From the NCBI GenBank assembly GCA_030263275.1, contig SZOR01000021.1, positions 1-44,709 on the forward strand: 44,709 bases of DNA. Reading direction: 5' to 3'. Shown here one piece after another: positions 43,319 through 44,709 of the stretch (the first letter of the stretch is position 1; every line of letters starts with the position of its first letter). Position numbers and translations under genes: made by a program. This stretch comes from DSNY01 sp016861185. Lineage in GTDB: Bacteria; Pseudomonadota; Gammaproteobacteria; Burkholderiales; Burkholderiaceae_F. The notes below the pieces were generated by a model. It was not told the origin of the DNA, did no database searches, and saw only the letters and a list, made by a program, of their open reading frames with translations.

Positions 43319-43951
43319 ATGCGCATCGCGATCGTGACGTTCGACGGGTTCAACGAGATCGACTCGTTCGTGGTCTTCCACTTGCTCAATCGCGCGGCCG
43401 CGGAGGGCTGGCGGGCCGAGATCGTCGGTCCGAGCGCGGAAGTCCGCTCGCTGAACGGCGTGCGCGTCGCCGTGCAGCAGCCGCTGGAGTCCGCCAACGA
43501 TGCCGACGCGGTGCTGTTCGGCAGCGGCCGGCTGACGCGGCAGCTCGTCGAGGACACCGCGTTGTTGTCGCGCTTGCGCCTCGATCCGCGCCGCCAGTTG
43601 ATCGGCGCGCAGTGCTCGGGCGCGCTGTTTCTCGCGAAGCTCGGCGTGCTGGGCGGACTGCCGGTGTGCACGGACATGAAGACGCGACCGTTCGTCGAGG
43701 CGGCGGGCGTGCGCGTGCTCGACCGGTCGTTCTTCGCGAGCGGCAACGTCGCGAGCGCGGGCGGCTGCCTCGCGTCGCCTTGTCTCGCGACCTGGACGAT
43801 CTGGCGTCTGCTCGGCCGCGACGCTGCGGCGGCTGCGCTCGAGTACGTCGCGCCGGTCGGCGAGCGCGAGCGGTTTGTCGCGCAAACGCTCGATGCGGTG
43901 GCGCCGTTCGTGGAGTCGGCCAAGGTCGAGAGCGCGGTCGTCGGGGGCTGA
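43319..43951 (+). CDS. DJ-1/PfpI family protein
   Basis: A 210-residue class I glutamine-amidotransferase-like protein. The nucleophile elbow is IGAQCSGALFLAKLG; IAIVTFDGFNEIDSFVVF at the start and the GNVASAGGCLASPCLATW segment fit the family. It may be a transcription-regulator-type or hydrolase-type PfpI protein. The activity is unknown. Start ATG 43319 is the last in-frame start before the domain; a frame upstream to 43208 reads through a hairpin and is unlikely. Confidence 0.9.
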   Translation: MRIAIVTFDGFNEIDSFVVFHLLNRAAAEGWRAEIVGPSAEVRSLNGVRVAVQQPLESANDADAVLFGSGRLTRQLVEDTALLSRLRLDPRRQLIGAQCSGALFLAKLGVLGGLPVCTDMKTRPFVEAAGVRVLDRSFFASGNVASAGGCLASPCLATWTIWRLLGRDAAAAALEYVAPVGERERFVAQTLDAVAPFVESAKVESAVVGG

Positions 43952-44000
43952 GGCGGCGCGAGCGCTCTGCGCCGTCGAGCCGCGTGGCCTTCGTGCCGGC

Positions 44001-44709
44001 CTACTCCGCCGCCACCTGCGGCGGCAGCGGCGCGTCGAGCGCGGCGCAGATCGTGCGCAGGCAGCTCGCGGCTTTCCAGTGGGTCGCGCCGTCGACAAAG
44101 GCGGTCGCGGTGCAGGCCTTGATGAACGCGGGCTTGGCGAGCGGCGCGAGCTGGTTGAGCCGGTCGAGCGCGCGACTCACCGCATCGAGCGCGATCTTTT
44201 CCGCTGGCACGAGCGTCGCATCGACCCCCGGCAGCAGCAGCACGCCGGCGTTGAACGCGCGCTCGGGCGTCTCGGGCAGGCGGACGGTCGCGACGAGCGA
44301 AAGCACGAGCGCGGCCTCGGGCGCGAGCTGCGCGACGTTCGCGTACTTCACCGGCACCGCGCGGTGCGCGTCGGGCCCGAGGCGGCGCTTGAGCACGGTG
44401 AACAACAGGAACTCGGCGAGCGTGATGCGGCCGTCGGCGACGATCAGCCCATGCGCCAGACGCAGCAGCCGCGCGGCGGCATCCTGCGGCAGCTTGCGCA
44501 GCGTCGGCATCACGCGGTCGAGCAGCGGCAGGCGCGCGCCCGGCGGCAGTTGCTGCACGGCCTCGTGAAAGCGATCGACCTGCACGAGCGCGACACTGCC
44601 CAGCGCTTCGACGATCTGCTGGCGCTGTTGCGCGCCGAGGTCGCGGTCCTTGTCGACCAGCATGCCGAGCACGAGCAGTTGCGCGCTGGTCGAATCGAGC
44701 CGCGCAGCG
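44001..44709 (-). CDS. M48-type metallopeptidase, C-terminal part
   Basis: A frame open to the right edge and ending at 44001; 236 residues are visible. The sequence RLPLLDRVMPTLRKLP and LIVADGRITLAEFLLFTVLKRRLG resembles the long C-terminal region of betaproteobacterial M48 membrane metallopeptidases, where a PLIDLALPALR segment and a VADGRIDLFEY (TerB-like) segment occur. The catalytic HExxH domain lies outside the window. It converges on the DJ-1-like gene with 49 bases between. Confidence 0.65.
   Translation of the reverse strand, partial: AARLDSTSAQLLVLGMLVDKDRDLGAQQRQQIVEALGSVALVQVDRFHEAVQQLPPGARLPLLDRVMPTLRKLPQDAAARLLRLAHGLIVADGRITLAEFLLFTVLKRRLGPDAHRAVPVKYANVAQLAPEAALVLSLVATVRLPETPERAFNAGVLLLPGVDATLVPAEKIALDAVSRALDRLNQLAPLAKPAFIKACTATAFVDGATHWKAASCLRTICAALDAPLPPQVAAE

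Overview
The window is GC-rich chromosomal DNA from a proteobacterium. Gene content and order point to a betaproteobacterium, most likely Burkholderiales or a close relative: a DUF3683-type FAD/Fe-S oxidoreductase, a birA-coaX-SPOR operon, a dat-DUF493-lipB-lipA operon, and a MidA-like methyltransferase divergent from a FolM-like SDR followed by folB and ttcA. This placement is inferred from synteny and protein resemblance, not from a marker gene. I see no rRNA, tRNA or CRISPR array.

From 1 to about 33 kb the window is mostly housekeeping. It holds the 3' end of cca; a frameshifted patatin-like membrane phospholipase; pterin and tRNA-thiolation genes (SDR, folB, ttcA); a CBS protein and the DNA repair polymerase polX; a PEBP-family protein; an FG-GAP lipoprotein; a pirin; ilvA; an SrkA-like kinase; the 1315-residue DUF3683 oxidoreductase with a translationally coupled HIT protein; birA-coaX-SPOR; a VanZ-like protein; a thioredoxin-like ferredoxin; a hydrolase; and the lipoate operon. 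After these come a TlpA-like thioredoxin divergent from a DUF4197 protein, and an ATP-grasp protein. Short intergenic repeats of several families are scattered between genes. One repeat pair sits in frame inside lipB.

From about 33.1 to 42.3 kb the character changes. Codon use is less GC-biased, the proteins are mostly unrecognised, and nearly all genes point the same way. Between 37.05 and 41.73 kb I find at least four attC-like recombination sites, each made of an inverse core ending CTAAC and a core GTTAGSC (or a close variant). They follow plus-strand orphan genes whose stop codons in two cases overlap the inverse core. No integron integrase is present, so this is best described as a cluster of attC sites lacking an integrase (CALIN) or the distal part of a chromosomal integron. 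One cassette encodes a HEPN-like protein (RX4H motif) whose 3' end was cut by an IS481-family element. A more degenerate attC-like site lies upstream at 33.9 kb.

The island sits at a visible recombination scar. The last 140 bases of the ATP-grasp gene and about 95 bases after it (32931-33167) recur almost unchanged at 36665-36903. That second copy is fused to a decayed head of an osmC gene, while an intact osmC lies just beyond the island at 42802-43218. The arrangement looks like two alternative fillings of one hotspot, joined in tandem through a 13-base similarity. The first filling (33.2-36.5 kb) carries a membrane protein, an HhH DNA-glycosylase-like protein with an antitoxin-like tail, a small acidic protein and two lipoproteins. 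The second carries the cassettes.

The right end (42.3-44.7 kb) returns to chromosomal-style genes: a tautomerase, OsmC, a DJ-1/PfpI protein, and the C-terminal part of an M48-type metallopeptidase that runs off the edge.
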